The notes under the pieces: model-generated
Databases searched by the model: none
The model's input: the letters and a program-made list of their open reading frames with translations, nothing else
Told to the model about the DNA's origin: nothing
Translations under genes and position numbers: made by a program
Shown here: positions 8,531-16,050 of the stretch, piece by piece
Layout: every line of letters starts with the position of its first letter
How positions within the stretch are numbered: position 1 is the first letter of the stretch
DNA from: an uncultured Sphingomonadaceae bacterium
Lineage (GTDB): Bacteria > Pseudomonadota > Alphaproteobacteria > Sphingomonadales > Sphingomonadaceae
Length of the DNA stretch: 64,000 bases
Assembly (NCBI GenBank): GCA_937995515.1
Contig: CALKJZ010000011.1
Coordinates: 1 to 64,000, forward strand
Direction of reading: 5' to 3'

Positions 8531-9961
8531 TCAGAGGGCAAACTGGTCGGCGCGCATCCAGGTGCCGTGGAAGCCGGCCGGAACTCGCTGCGGCAGGAGG
8601 ATCCGCGCGACAGGCGGGCCTGCGAAATCTCGCGCGTCGACCACCTGCACCTCGGAGGTGCCTTCGGGCGAGGTCACGAACGAGACGAGCCAGCCATCGT
8701 CTTCCTCCGTGGCGCCCGGGCGCGGCGCGAAGGCCGGCTCTGACCCGGCCCAGCCCGGCGGCAGGCGGTGCTCGATGCAGGCGCCGGTCTCGAGATCGTA
8801 TTTCAGATAGGCCTCGAAGCGCATCAGCGGGTCGGGCGCCATGGCAACATGATAGCTCCAGCGCGTCTTGCGGCCCGTGCGGTCGAGGTTCACCACCGGA
8901 AACTCGCCGATCCGGTCGTCGAGCTGGCGGCTGGTGCAGGCGCCCGTCTTCAGGTTCATCCGCCACTCCACCGGCACCGCGCACAGCTTCAGCACATTCA
9001 CCATGGGTGCAAACTCGCGCCATTGGGGATTGGGCGGCAGGTGGTTGGGCACCATCCGGCAGGCGACCATCACCACCTCGTCGCCCTCCTCCCAGCAGTT
9101 TGCCACATGATAGATGTAGCAGGGGTCGGTCTCGAACCAGCGGATGTCGGCGTTGGTGCCGGTGCGCGGCACGACCCCGAACCGGGCGGGCTGGTCGAGC
9201 GTCTGGATGCGCCAGAGCCCCTGCCTCAGCCCGGCCTCGGAAAACACCACCGGCAGATCGTGCAGGATCTGGTAATGTTCGGTCAGCCCCATGTCGTGCG
9301 GGAGCCTTGGGCCCGGAAGCGCGATCCGCGCATGGTGGGTGAGGCGGCCGTCGGCCGAGACGGTGCCGATCGCCATCCACGGCTCGAGCAGCGCATAGTC
9401 GAAGAACACGAACTCGCCGGTCGCCGGGTCGGTCTTGGAATGGGCCGAGACATGACGGGGCAGCGTGTTTCCGAAGGTCTCGGTGCCGATGGTCTCGAGC
9501 GTTTCCGGGTCGACCGCAACGGGCAGGCCCGCGACATACCAGAGCGCAAGCAGCCGGCCGGCATGGACGACGACATCGGTGTTGGCCGTATCCTTGTAGG
9601 CCGGCCCACCCGCCGCGCGCCGGCGCGGCACCAGCACGCCGTCGGCCCCGCAGGCGCCCTCGCCGCCCTGCGCATCGGCCACGAAATCCCGGGTGCGTAT
9701 CCAGCGGTTGCGATACGCTGCCCGGCCCTCGCGGAAGTGGATGCCGTGCAGCATGCCATCGCCATCGAACCAGTGGTGGGGGTGGCGCGGGCGATGGCGG
9801 GGGTTGGGGCCGTTGCGGACATGAAGGCCCGAAAGCGCCTCCGGGATCTGCCCGATCACCGGCAGGTCAAGCGCGGTCACCTCGCGGTCGACCGGCGCGT
9901 AGATGCCCTGCACATAGGGGTTTCGCGCATTCGGATCCCGATCCTCAAGGGCGGTCGCCAT
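8531..9961 (-). CDS. carotenoid/lignostilbene cleavage oxygenase family protein
   Basis: A 476-residue RPE65/CCD-family non-heme iron oxygenase. All four iron-binding histidines can be placed: PRHVSAH, GLTEHYQILHD, YIYHVANCW and the C-terminal PAGFHGTWM. The HHWFDGDGMLHG motif near residue 62 is typical. AYKDTANTDVV followed by HAGRLLAL resembles bacterial lignostilbene dioxygenases, so the substrate may be a stilbene or phenylpropenoid as well as an apocarotenoid. It should cleave a C=C bond to two carbonyls. GAGGGAG lies 8 bases before the ATG. It is the first gene of the six-gene minus-strand operon and divergent to acyl-CoA ligase copy 2. Confidence 0.9.
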   Translation of the reverse strand: MATALEDRDPNARNPYVQGIYAPVDREVTALDLPVIGQIPEALSGLHVRNGPNPRHRPRHPHHWFDGDGMLHGIHFREGRAAYRNRWIRTRDFVADAQGGEGACGADGVLVPRRRAAGGPAYKDTANTDVVVHAGRLLALWYVAGLPVAVDPETLETIGTETFGNTLPRHVSAHSKTDPATGEFVFFDYALLEPWMAIGTVSADGRLTHHARIALPGPRLPHDMGLTEHYQILHDLPVVFSEAGLRQGLWRIQTLDQPARFGVVPRTGTNADIRWFETDPCYIYHVANCWEEGDEVVMVACRMVPNHLPPNPQWREFAPMVNVLKLCAVPVEWRMNLKTGACTSRQLDDRIGEFPVVNLDRTGRKTRWSYHVAMAPDPLMRFEAYLKYDLETGACIEHRLPPGWAGSEPAFAPRPGATEEDDGWLVSFVTSPEGTSEVQVVDARDFAGPPVARILLPQRVPAGFHGTWMRADQFAL

Positions 9962-9994
9962 CGTTCAACTCCCTCGCCAGCGGTGGCCGGCCTC

Positions 9995-10016
9995 CCGGGT
10001 CCGAACTCCGGGTCCG
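9995..10016. promoter_or_regulatory. direct repeat in the divergent catabolic promoter region
   Basis: Two exact copies of CCGGGTCCG (9995-10003 and 10008-10016) separated by AACT lie in the 135-base gap between the cleavage oxygenase and acyl-CoA ligase copy 2. Same-face spacing of 13 bases could suit a regulator of both operons, for example the fused HxlR protein encoded two genes away. This is only a candidate; GC-rich repeats arise easily here. Confidence 0.25.
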
Positions 10017-10096
10017 GCCCGCAGGTCCCACGCTTGTCAGGGGACCATGGCTGGTTCAGGAATGCAAGCAAATTCGCCCAAGGGGAGGAAGACGAG

Positions 10097-11617
10097 GTGG
10101 AAACACTCGCTGCCATGATCGCCCGCGCGCTCGATGGCCCGCCGGCGCGGCTGGCGATGACCGACAGCGAGGGCGCCTTTTCGCTCGCCGCACTCGCCGG
10201 GCTGGTGCGCCGCGCGCTCGCGGCCTTCGCAGCGCTTGGCCTTGCGCCGGGCGACACGGTGGCCCAGCTCTCGCGCAACCGCGCGCGAATGTGGGCGGTG
10301 ATGGCCGCCTGCTACCTCGGCGGCCTGCGCTCGCTCACCCTGCACCCGCTCAGCGGCGAGGCGGACCAGCGGCGCATCCTTGCGCGCGCCCGCGCGCGGC
10401 TCCTCGTCACCGATCTTGAGTTCGCCGCGCAGGGCAGCCGGCTCGGCGCGCCGCGGCAGCTGCTCCACGAGCCCGGCGCGGACAGCTTCTGGGCGCTCGC
10501 CCCGCGCGATCCGGGCGGACCCTGGCCGCCGCCGCCGCACCCGGAGGCGATCATCCGCCTCGCCTTCACCGGCGGCACGACGGGCGAGCCGAAGGGCGCC
10601 ATGCTCTCCGGCCGGGCGCTTGCCGCCAATACCGCCATGGCCCTCGCCCACCTCGACTGGCCGGACGCCCCGCCGCGCTTCCTGTGCACGGCGCCCATCT
10701 CGCACGGCTCGGGCTCGCTCGTGCTGCCCGTGCTCCTGAAGGGCGGCGAGGTGCACCTGCGGCCGGGCTTTGCCGTGACCGACGTGGCCAGTTGCGGGCG
10801 GCAGGTGGGCGCCAACATGACCTGGCTCGTGCCCACCATGCTGCACGATCTCGTGACCGCTCCCCCGCATGTTGCCATGCCGGCCTTCGAGACCATCGTC
10901 TGGTCGGGCGCGCCGGCCGGACCGGCATTGCTCGAAGCCGCGCTCGCGCGCTTCGGCCGCGTGCTCGTCGGCTGCTACGGGCAGACCGAGGCGCCCAATA
11001 TGATCGCCATCCTCGGCAAGGCCGACCATGTGTCCGGCGACCCGGGCCGCCTTTCCGCAGCAGGCCGGCCGGTGCCCGGAATGCGGGTGGAGATCCGAAA
11101 CGCCGCGGGCCGCGCGCTCCCGCCCGGCGCGCCCGGCGAGGTGCACGTGGCCGGGCCGCTGCTGATGCACGGCTATCTCGATGCGCCCAGCGAGACGGCG
11201 AAGGTGCTGCGCGGCGGCTGGCTCGCAACCGGCGACATCGGCCGGCTCGATACCGACGGGCTCTTGACCCTCGTCGACCGGGCAAGGGACATGTTCATCT
11301 CCGGCGGGCTCAACATCTATCCCGCCGAGGTGGAGGCCGCGCTTGCCGGCTGGCCTGGGGTCAGGGCGGCAGCCGTGGTCGGCGTGCCGCACCCGCGCTG
11401 GGGCGAGGCCGGGGTGGCCTTCATCGTGCCGGCCGAAGGGGCAGCGCCCGAGCTTCCGGCGCTTTCCGCCCATGTGCGCGCGGCGCGCGGACCGGCCATG
11501 GTGCCCAAGGCCTTCCGCATCGTCCGCGCGCTGCCGCTGACACCGCTCGGCAAGGTGGATCGCGTGGCGCTTCGCGCCCTTGCGCAGGCCGCTCTAGCCG
11601 GCGAGGAAGCCGGCTGA
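10097..11617 (+). CDS. AMP-dependent acyl-CoA synthetase/ligase, copy 2
   Basis: A 506-residue ANL-superfamily ligase with P-loop FTGGTTGEPKGAM (157-169), A5-like CYGQTEAPNM, a TGDIGRLD motif, and the A10 lysine in LTPLGKVDRVAL near the C-terminus. The GTG start at 10097 has a strong AGGGGAGGAA 6 bases upstream; no ATG is suitably placed. It is shorter than, and clearly different from, copy 1, so the two probably act on different acids. One base of its stop is shared with the start of the regulator gene (TGATG), so enzyme and regulator are co-expressed. Confidence 0.87.
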   Translation: METLAAMIARALDGPPARLAMTDSEGAFSLAALAGLVRRALAAFAALGLAPGDTVAQLSRNRARMWAVMAACYLGGLRSLTLHPLSGEADQRRILARARARLLVTDLEFAAQGSRLGAPRQLLHEPGADSFWALAPRDPGGPWPPPPHPEAIIRLAFTGGTTGEPKGAMLSGRALAANTAMALAHLDWPDAPPRFLCTAPISHGSGSLVLPVLLKGGEVHLRPGFAVTDVASCGRQVGANMTWLVPTMLHDLVTAPPHVAMPAFETIVWSGAPAGPALLEAALARFGRVLVGCYGQTEAPNMIAILGKADHVSGDPGRLSAAGRPVPGMRVEIRNAAGRALPPGAPGEVHVAGPLLMHGYLDAPSETAKVLRGGWLATGDIGRLDTDGLLTLVDRARDMFISGGLNIYPAEVEAALAGWPGVRAAAVVGVPHPRWGEAGVAFIVPAEGAAPELPALSAHVRAARGPAMVPKAFRIVRALPLTPLGKVDRVALRALAQAALAGEEAG

Positions 11618-12525
11618 TGACCGCCGCTGTCCCCCTTGTCCGCACCTGTTCCATCTGGCGTGCGCTCGAGGTCGTCGGCGACACGCCGGTGCTGCTCATC
11701 GCCGAGGCGCTGTGGCAGGGGGCACGACGCTTTACCGGGATTGCCCGCACGACCGGCCTGCCGCGCGCCGTGGTGGCGCAGCGGCTCCAGCGGCTTGAGG
11801 CCCATGGCCTCGTGCGCCGCCTGCCCGAGGGTCCGGAGGGCGGCTGTACCGGATACCGCTTCGCCCGCAAGGGCGTGGAAACCTACCCGCTGGCGCTGAT
11901 GGCGCTGCGCTGGGAGCGGCTCTGGGGCGCACCCGCAGCAGGCGGGCCGCAGCTCGTCCATCGCGGCTGCGGCCAGGCGATCCTGCCGCTGCCGGCGTGC
12001 AGCGCCTGCCACGGGCCGCTCGATGCCCGTGATGTGGACTTCCGCCCGGGGCCTGGGCTGGGCTGGATGCCCGCCACCTACAGCCGCCGCCGCAGCCCGG
12101 TTGCAGCCCAGCCGGCCGGCGGCCAGCTCGCGGGCGCTGCCGCGCGCATCCTGGGCGACCGCTGGGCGATGCTGGTGCTGCGCTCGCTGTTCACCGGCAC
12201 CAGCCGCTTCGGCGGCATCCGCGCCGAAACCGGCATGGCCACCAACGTGCTGTCCGACCGGCTTGCGGCCCTCGTCGCGCGCGGCCTCATCGCCCCCGCC
12301 GGGCCGAAAACGCCGGGCAGCCGCTACCGCCTCACCGAGGCCGGCTTCGATTTCTATCCCGTTGTGCTCGCCCTCATGGACTGGGGCGACCGCTGGTATG
12401 CCGCCGACGACGGGCCGCCGGTGATCCTCACCCATCGGCCGTGCGGGCACGACATGCGGCTCTCGGTGCTCTGCCCTGCCTGCGGCGCGCCGCTCGCCCC
12501 GGACGCGACCCTGCTTAGGGCCTGA
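11617..12525 (+). CDS. tandem HxlR-type transcriptional regulator (two winged helices in one chain)
   Basis: A 302-residue protein with two HxlR-like winged-helix units. The first (about 1-100) reads CSIWRALEVVGDTPVLLIAE; the second (about 165-270) reads AARILGDRWAMLVLRSLFTG. Each is followed by a Cys-containing tail (LPACSACHGPL and LSVLCPACGAPL) with CxxC pairs that could bind zinc. HxlR proteins normally act as dimers of single-domain chains, so this is a covalent pseudo-dimer. It is co-transcribed with acyl-CoA ligase copy 2 and divergent from the six-gene operon, making it the likely local regulator (inference). Confidence 0.82.
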   Translation: MTAAVPLVRTCSIWRALEVVGDTPVLLIAEALWQGARRFTGIARTTGLPRAVVAQRLQRLEAHGLVRRLPEGPEGGCTGYRFARKGVETYPLALMALRWERLWGAPAAGGPQLVHRGCGQAILPLPACSACHGPLDARDVDFRPGPGLGWMPATYSRRRSPVAAQPAGGQLAGAAARILGDRWAMLVLRSLFTGTSRFGGIRAETGMATNVLSDRLAALVARGLIAPAGPKTPGSRYRLTEAGFDFYPVVLALMDWGDRWYAADDGPPVILTHRPCGHDMRLSVLCPACGAPLAPDATLLRA

Positions 12526-12531
12526 AGGCCT

Positions 12532-12549
12532 CGCCGCCGGGGGGCGGCG
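12532..12549. terminator. possible hairpin terminator after the HxlR gene
   Basis: CGCCGCC and GGCGGCG form a 7-base-pair stem with a GGGG loop directly after the regulator stop, between two convergent units (HxlR gene and tRNA-Thr). There is no T-run, so intrinsic termination is uncertain; such T-less hairpins are common in very GC-rich genomes. Confidence 0.35.
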
Positions 12550-12571
12550 GGCGCGGGCGCGGCGCCCGAAA

Positions 12572-12647
12572 TGGTGCCGGATGCAGGGATCGAACCCGCG
12601 ACCTTCGGTTTACAAAACCGCTGCTCTCCCAGCTGAGCTAATCCGGC
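12572..12647 (-). tRNA. tRNA-Thr (anticodon UGU)
   Basis: The reverse complement folds into a complete 76-base cloverleaf with encoded CCA. The acceptor stem is GCCGGAT/ATCCGGC (7 bp), the D arm GCTC/GAGC, and the anticodon loop TTTGTAA, giving anticodon TGT with T33 and A37. The variable loop is AGGTC and the T arm GCGGG/CCTGC has the TTCGATC loop. G27-A43 at the base of the anticodon stem is a mismatch. The anticodon reads ACA and probably other ACN threonine codons. Confidence 0.97.
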
Positions 12648-12656
12648 AACGCCGGG

Positions 12657-12685
12657 CCCATAGGCCTTGCGCGGCAGCGCATCAA
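12657..12685 (-). promoter_or_regulatory. putative promoter of tRNA-Thr
   Basis: On the minus strand TTGATG (12680-12685) and TATGGG (12657-12662) are separated by 17 bases, and the -10 ends 10 bases before the tRNA 5' end. Position and spacing fit a housekeeping sigma promoter. Confidence 0.5.
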
Positions 12686-12758
12686 CCGGCTTGGCAAGCG
12701 CGGCGGCCGATGGCACGGCATTGCGCCACGGGTCGCAGACACGGAAGAGAGGACGACG

Positions 12759-14298
12759 ATGGTCGCCCGGATCGCCACGGTTGCGACTGCAGGGCTCGAG
12801 GCCCGCCTCGTCGACGTGCAGGTGCAGGTCGCGCATGGCCTTGCGAGCTTTCTCGTGGTCGGCCTGCCCGACAAGGCCGTGCGCGAAAGCCGCGACCGGG
12901 TGACGGCGGCCTTCGCATCGCTTGGCCTCGCGCTGCCGCCCAGGCGGGTGACGGTCAACCTCGCCCCGGCCGACCTCGAGAAGATCGGCTCGCACTACGA
13001 CCTGCCGATTGCGCTCGCGCTCATGGGAGCGCTCGGCATCCTCGACCCGGAGACGCTGGCAACCCACATGGCGGTGGGCGAACTTGCGCTCGATGGCAGG
13101 CTCTGCCCGGTTCCCGGCGTGCTGGTGGCTGCGCTCCACGCGCTGGAAAAGGGGCTCGGGCTCATCTGCCCGGCGGCGCAGGCCAGCGAGGCGGCCTGGC
13201 TCAGCGCGGCCGGCACAAGCGGCGCCGGAGAGATGGCGCTGCCGGTCACGGGCGCACCGGATCTTCTCTCGCTGGTCCGCCACCTGCGCGGCGAGGCCCT
13301 GCTTGCCCCGGCAGCCCCTGCAGGACCCGAGGTCGTGCCCTTCCGCGGCCCAGACCTTGCCGAGGTGCGTGGGCAGGAAACGCCCAAGCGCGCGCTAGAG
13401 ATCGCTGCGGCCGGCGGTCACAACCTGCTGATGTGCGGCCCGCCGGGGGCCGGCAAGTCAATGCTTGCAGCCTGCCTGCCCGGAATCCTTCCCGAGCTTT
13501 CCACCGCGGAGGCCCTGGAGGTGGCGCTCATCGAATCCGTGGCTGGCACGCTGGAGCCGGGCCGGCTGCGGCGGCACCGCCCCTTTCGCGCACCGCACCA
13601 CAGCGCCTCCATGCCGGCGCTGGTGGGGGGCGGCGCGCGCGCGGCCGGGCGAGGTGAGCCTTGCGCACAATGGCGTGCTGTTTCTCGACGAACTGCCGGA
13701 GTTCCAGCCGGCCGTGCTCGACTCGCTGCGCCAGCCGCTCGAGCGCGGAGACGTGCAGGTGGCGAGGGCCGCCGCTCACATCCGCTATCCGGCGCGGGTG
13801 CAGCTGGTGGCGGCGATGAACCCCTGCCGCTGCGGGCACCTCGGGGAACCCGGGCTTGCATGCGCGCGCGCGCCGCGCTGCGCTGCCGAGTATCAGGCCC
13901 GCATCTCCGGGCCGCTGCTCGACCGGATCGACCTGCACGTCGACGTCGCGGCCGTCCGCGCAAGCGATCTTGCCCTGCCGCCCCCGGCAGAAGGAAGCGC
14001 AGCGGTGCGGGCGCGGGTGGCCGAGGCGCGCGCCCGCCAGACCGAACGCTATCGGGGCACTGCGGTCCGCACCAATGCCGAGGCCGACGGCGCCCTCCTC
14101 GAGGAGGTGGCTACGCCCGACGCAGGCGGCATACAGCTGCTCGAGCAGGCAGCCGAGGCCATGCGGCTTTCGGCGCGCGCCTGGGTGCGGACGCTGCGCG
14201 TCGCGCGCACGCTGGCCGACCTCGACGGCGCCCGGTCGGTCAGCCGCAGGCACGTGGCCGAAGCGCTCTCCTTCCGCCGCCGCGCACCGGCGAACTGA
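12759..14298 (+). pseudogene. comM: comM/yifB-like Mg-chelatase-family AAA+ ATPase, interrupted by a frameshift
   Basis: The frame from ATG 12759 encodes the N-terminal Lon-like domain (VARIATVATAGLEARLVDVQ) and the Walker A GPPGAGKS. At about 13635-13644 the reading frame changes; the continuation NGVLFLDELPEF (Walker B), MNPCRCGHLG and the C-terminal domain lie in the next frame to 14298. Comparison with the expected ALVGGGARARPGE shows one GC dinucleotide missing from a (GC)n tract. Corrected, it would be about 513 residues, normal for ComM, the helicase that helps branch migration in natural transformation. It is either a recent frameshift or a sequencing error in the repeat. GGAAGAGAGG precedes the start. 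Confidence 0.85.
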
Positions 14299-14395
14299 GC
14301 GCATTCGGCTCGATTTTCCAAGGCTTGTGCGCTAAGGCAGGGCCAGTCGAGGGTGCGCGCAGGGCGCCCGGCCGTGCGCGGGGCGGGGGATGGAC

Positions 14396-15553
14396 ATGGC
14401 AGACGTGGTGGCCACGGTCTTGGAAGCGCTGGCCGGCGAGCCGGCCGTCAAGGCCGGCGCCGTTCTGGGGCTCGAGCCGGCAACGGTCGAGCGCGGGCTC
14501 GGCGCCCTGCTGCCGGTGCTGCTGGCAGGCGCGGCGAGGCTGTTCGGAGAGAGCGGCGCCCAGCCGCTCTTGGCCATGGCGGAAGGCGCGCTTGCCGGCG
14601 GAAACCCGCTCGACCGGCTGGACTCCGTCCTGGGGGACGAAACGGCGCGCGCGGAACTGCTCGAGGATGGCCAGGCGATGGCGCGCAACTTGATGGGCCG
14701 GAACGCCGACGGGCTCGAGGCGGGGCTTGCCAGCCTGCTCTCGGTCCAGCCCGCAACCGTCCGGCAGATGGCAGCGCTTTCGGCCCCGCTCCTCATCGGG
14801 GGCATGGCAAGGGCAAGCGGCGGCGCACTGACGGGCGAGTCGCTCGGGGCGCTCATGTCGTCGGCGCGGGAGTCCCTCTCCGGCCAGCTTCCAGCCGGTG
14901 TGGCCACGCTCATCGACCCCTCGTGGGCCGCAGGCGCGCCGGCAGCGCCACCGCCCCCGACCGACCCGCAGCCGCAGGGCCGGTTGTGGCTCCCCTGGGC
15001 AATCGCCGGGGCTGTCGCAGTGGCCGGCCTCGTCGGCCTGCGAAGCTGCCAGCAATCCGGCCCGGCAGTCGACGAGAGCAGGCCAGCAGTCGCGTTGGGC
15101 GAGCCTCTCGACCAGACGGTCGCGCTTCCGCGCGGCATCATCATCGTCGTGCGCCAGGGGGGCGCTGTGGATACGGTGCGGCGGTATCTTGCGACCGCCG
15201 AGGCGGCCGGGCGGCGGTTCGTCATCGACAATCTGGCCTTCGACGAGGCGACCAACCAGCTCACCGGCGAAAGCCAGCAGACGATCGACGGGATCGCCGG
15301 GGTGATGAAGGCATGGCCCGACACGCGCATCCGGCTGATCGGCTTTACCGACGACGTGGGCGACGCCATGGAGAATCTGGAGCGCTCCCAAGCGCGGGCG
15401 GCAGCGGTGAAGGGCGCGCTCGTCGAGTCCGGCGTCGAGCCGGAGCGGATCGAGGTGGAAGGGCGGGGCGAGGCCGAGCCGATCGCGCCCAATGACACCG
15501 AGGAGGGCCGCGCTGAGAACCGGCGTGTGGAGCTGGAAGTGATCGGCAAGTGA
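14396..15553 (+). CDS. DUF937 and OmpA-like domain membrane protein
   Basis: A 385-residue protein with three parts. An N-terminal DUF937-like helical domain (about 1-180, ALLPVLLAGAARLFGE) is followed by a Pro-rich linker and one transmembrane helix (LPWAIAGAVAVAGLVGL, about 200). The C-terminal OmpA-like peptidoglycan-binding domain (about 265-385) contains the typical TDDVGD and NRRVELEV. It probably sits in the inner membrane with the OmpA domain in the periplasm. The ATG at 14396 has GGGGGA upstream; an ATG at 14390 is also in frame. It is followed 31 bases later by a DUF805 gene in the same direction. Confidence 0.8.
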   Translation: MADVVATVLEALAGEPAVKAGAVLGLEPATVERGLGALLPVLLAGAARLFGESGAQPLLAMAEGALAGGNPLDRLDSVLGDETARAELLEDGQAMARNLMGRNADGLEAGLASLLSVQPATVRQMAALSAPLLIGGMARASGGALTGESLGALMSSARESLSGQLPAGVATLIDPSWAAGAPAAPPPPTDPQPQGRLWLPWAIAGAVAVAGLVGLRSCQQSGPAVDESRPAVALGEPLDQTVALPRGIIIVVRQGGAVDTVRRYLATAEAAGRRFVIDNLAFDEATNQLTGESQQTIDGIAGVMKAWPDTRIRLIGFTDDVGDAMENLERSQARAAAVKGALVESGVEPERIEVEGRGEAEPIAPNDTEEGRAENRRVELEVIGK

Positions 15554-15584
15554 GAGCCGGCATCCGACACAGGAGCGCAGCCCC

Positions 15585-16037
15585 ATGGCGCTGATGTTTG
15601 TGCCGTTCCGCAAATATGCGACTTTCTCGGGGCGGGCGCGGCGGCTTGAATACTGGTCGTTCCAGCTCCTTGTGGGTGCCGTCCTCACCCTGCTCCTCGG
15701 CTGGTTCCTCGCCAGCTTCGACACTTCGGTGGTCACCGCAAGCACGCCCGATCTGTTGGTGGCACAAGCGCAGGCGGCGATGGGCCGCCGGAGCGAGGTG
15801 GCGCTGTGGGCGATCTTTCTCTTTTCGGTCTTCACCTTCCTGCCGTCGTTCGCGGTCTCGGTGCGGCGGCTCCACGACAGCGACAAGTCGGGCTGGTGGC
15901 TGCTTCTGGGAGCCATCCCGTTTGGCGCCTTTGTGCTGTTGATCTTCTATCTGCTCGACGGAACGCGCGGGCCGAACCGCTTCGGACCCGACCCGAAGGG
16001 CCGGCCGGCGCCGATCTATCCGCAGTCGGCGCGCTAG
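15585..16037 (+). CDS. DUF805 family membrane protein
   Basis: A 150-residue protein with the DUF805 hallmarks: FSGRARRLEYWSFQLL at the N-terminus, VSVRRLHDSDKSGWW in the centre, and the closing GPNRFGPDPKG. Three or four transmembrane helices are predicted by hydrophobicity. The function of this family is unknown. AGGAG lies 9 bases before the ATG. It is probably co-transcribed with the preceding OmpA-domain gene and is convergent with the P450 gene. Confidence 0.85.
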   Translation: MALMFVPFRKYATFSGRARRLEYWSFQLLVGAVLTLLLGWFLASFDTSVVTASTPDLLVAQAQAAMGRRSEVALWAIFLFSVFTFLPSFAVSVRRLHDSDKSGWWLLLGAIPFGAFVLLIFYLLDGTRGPNRFGPDPKGRPAPIYPQSAR

Positions 16038-16047
16038 GCGCCGCGCC
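16028..16047. terminator. possible bidirectional hairpin between convergent DUF805 and P450 genes
   Basis: GGCGCG (16028-16033) pairs with CGCGCC (16042-16047) across an 8-base loop. It overlaps the DUF805 stop and lies just before the P450 stop. No T-run is present. Confidence 0.3.
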
Positions 16048-16050
16048 GCA

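Noticed and set aside
12572-12647. Genomic-island attachment site at tRNA-Thr
   Set aside because: No integrase, direct repeat of the tRNA 3' end or change in base composition is seen on either side.
14299-14693. Apparent C-terminal extension of the comM first frame beyond 14298
   Set aside because: After the frameshift at about 13640 the translation becomes Arg/Ala/Gly-rich nonsense, while the true ComM sequence continues in the next frame and stops at 14298. The extension runs out of frame through the OmpA-domain gene.
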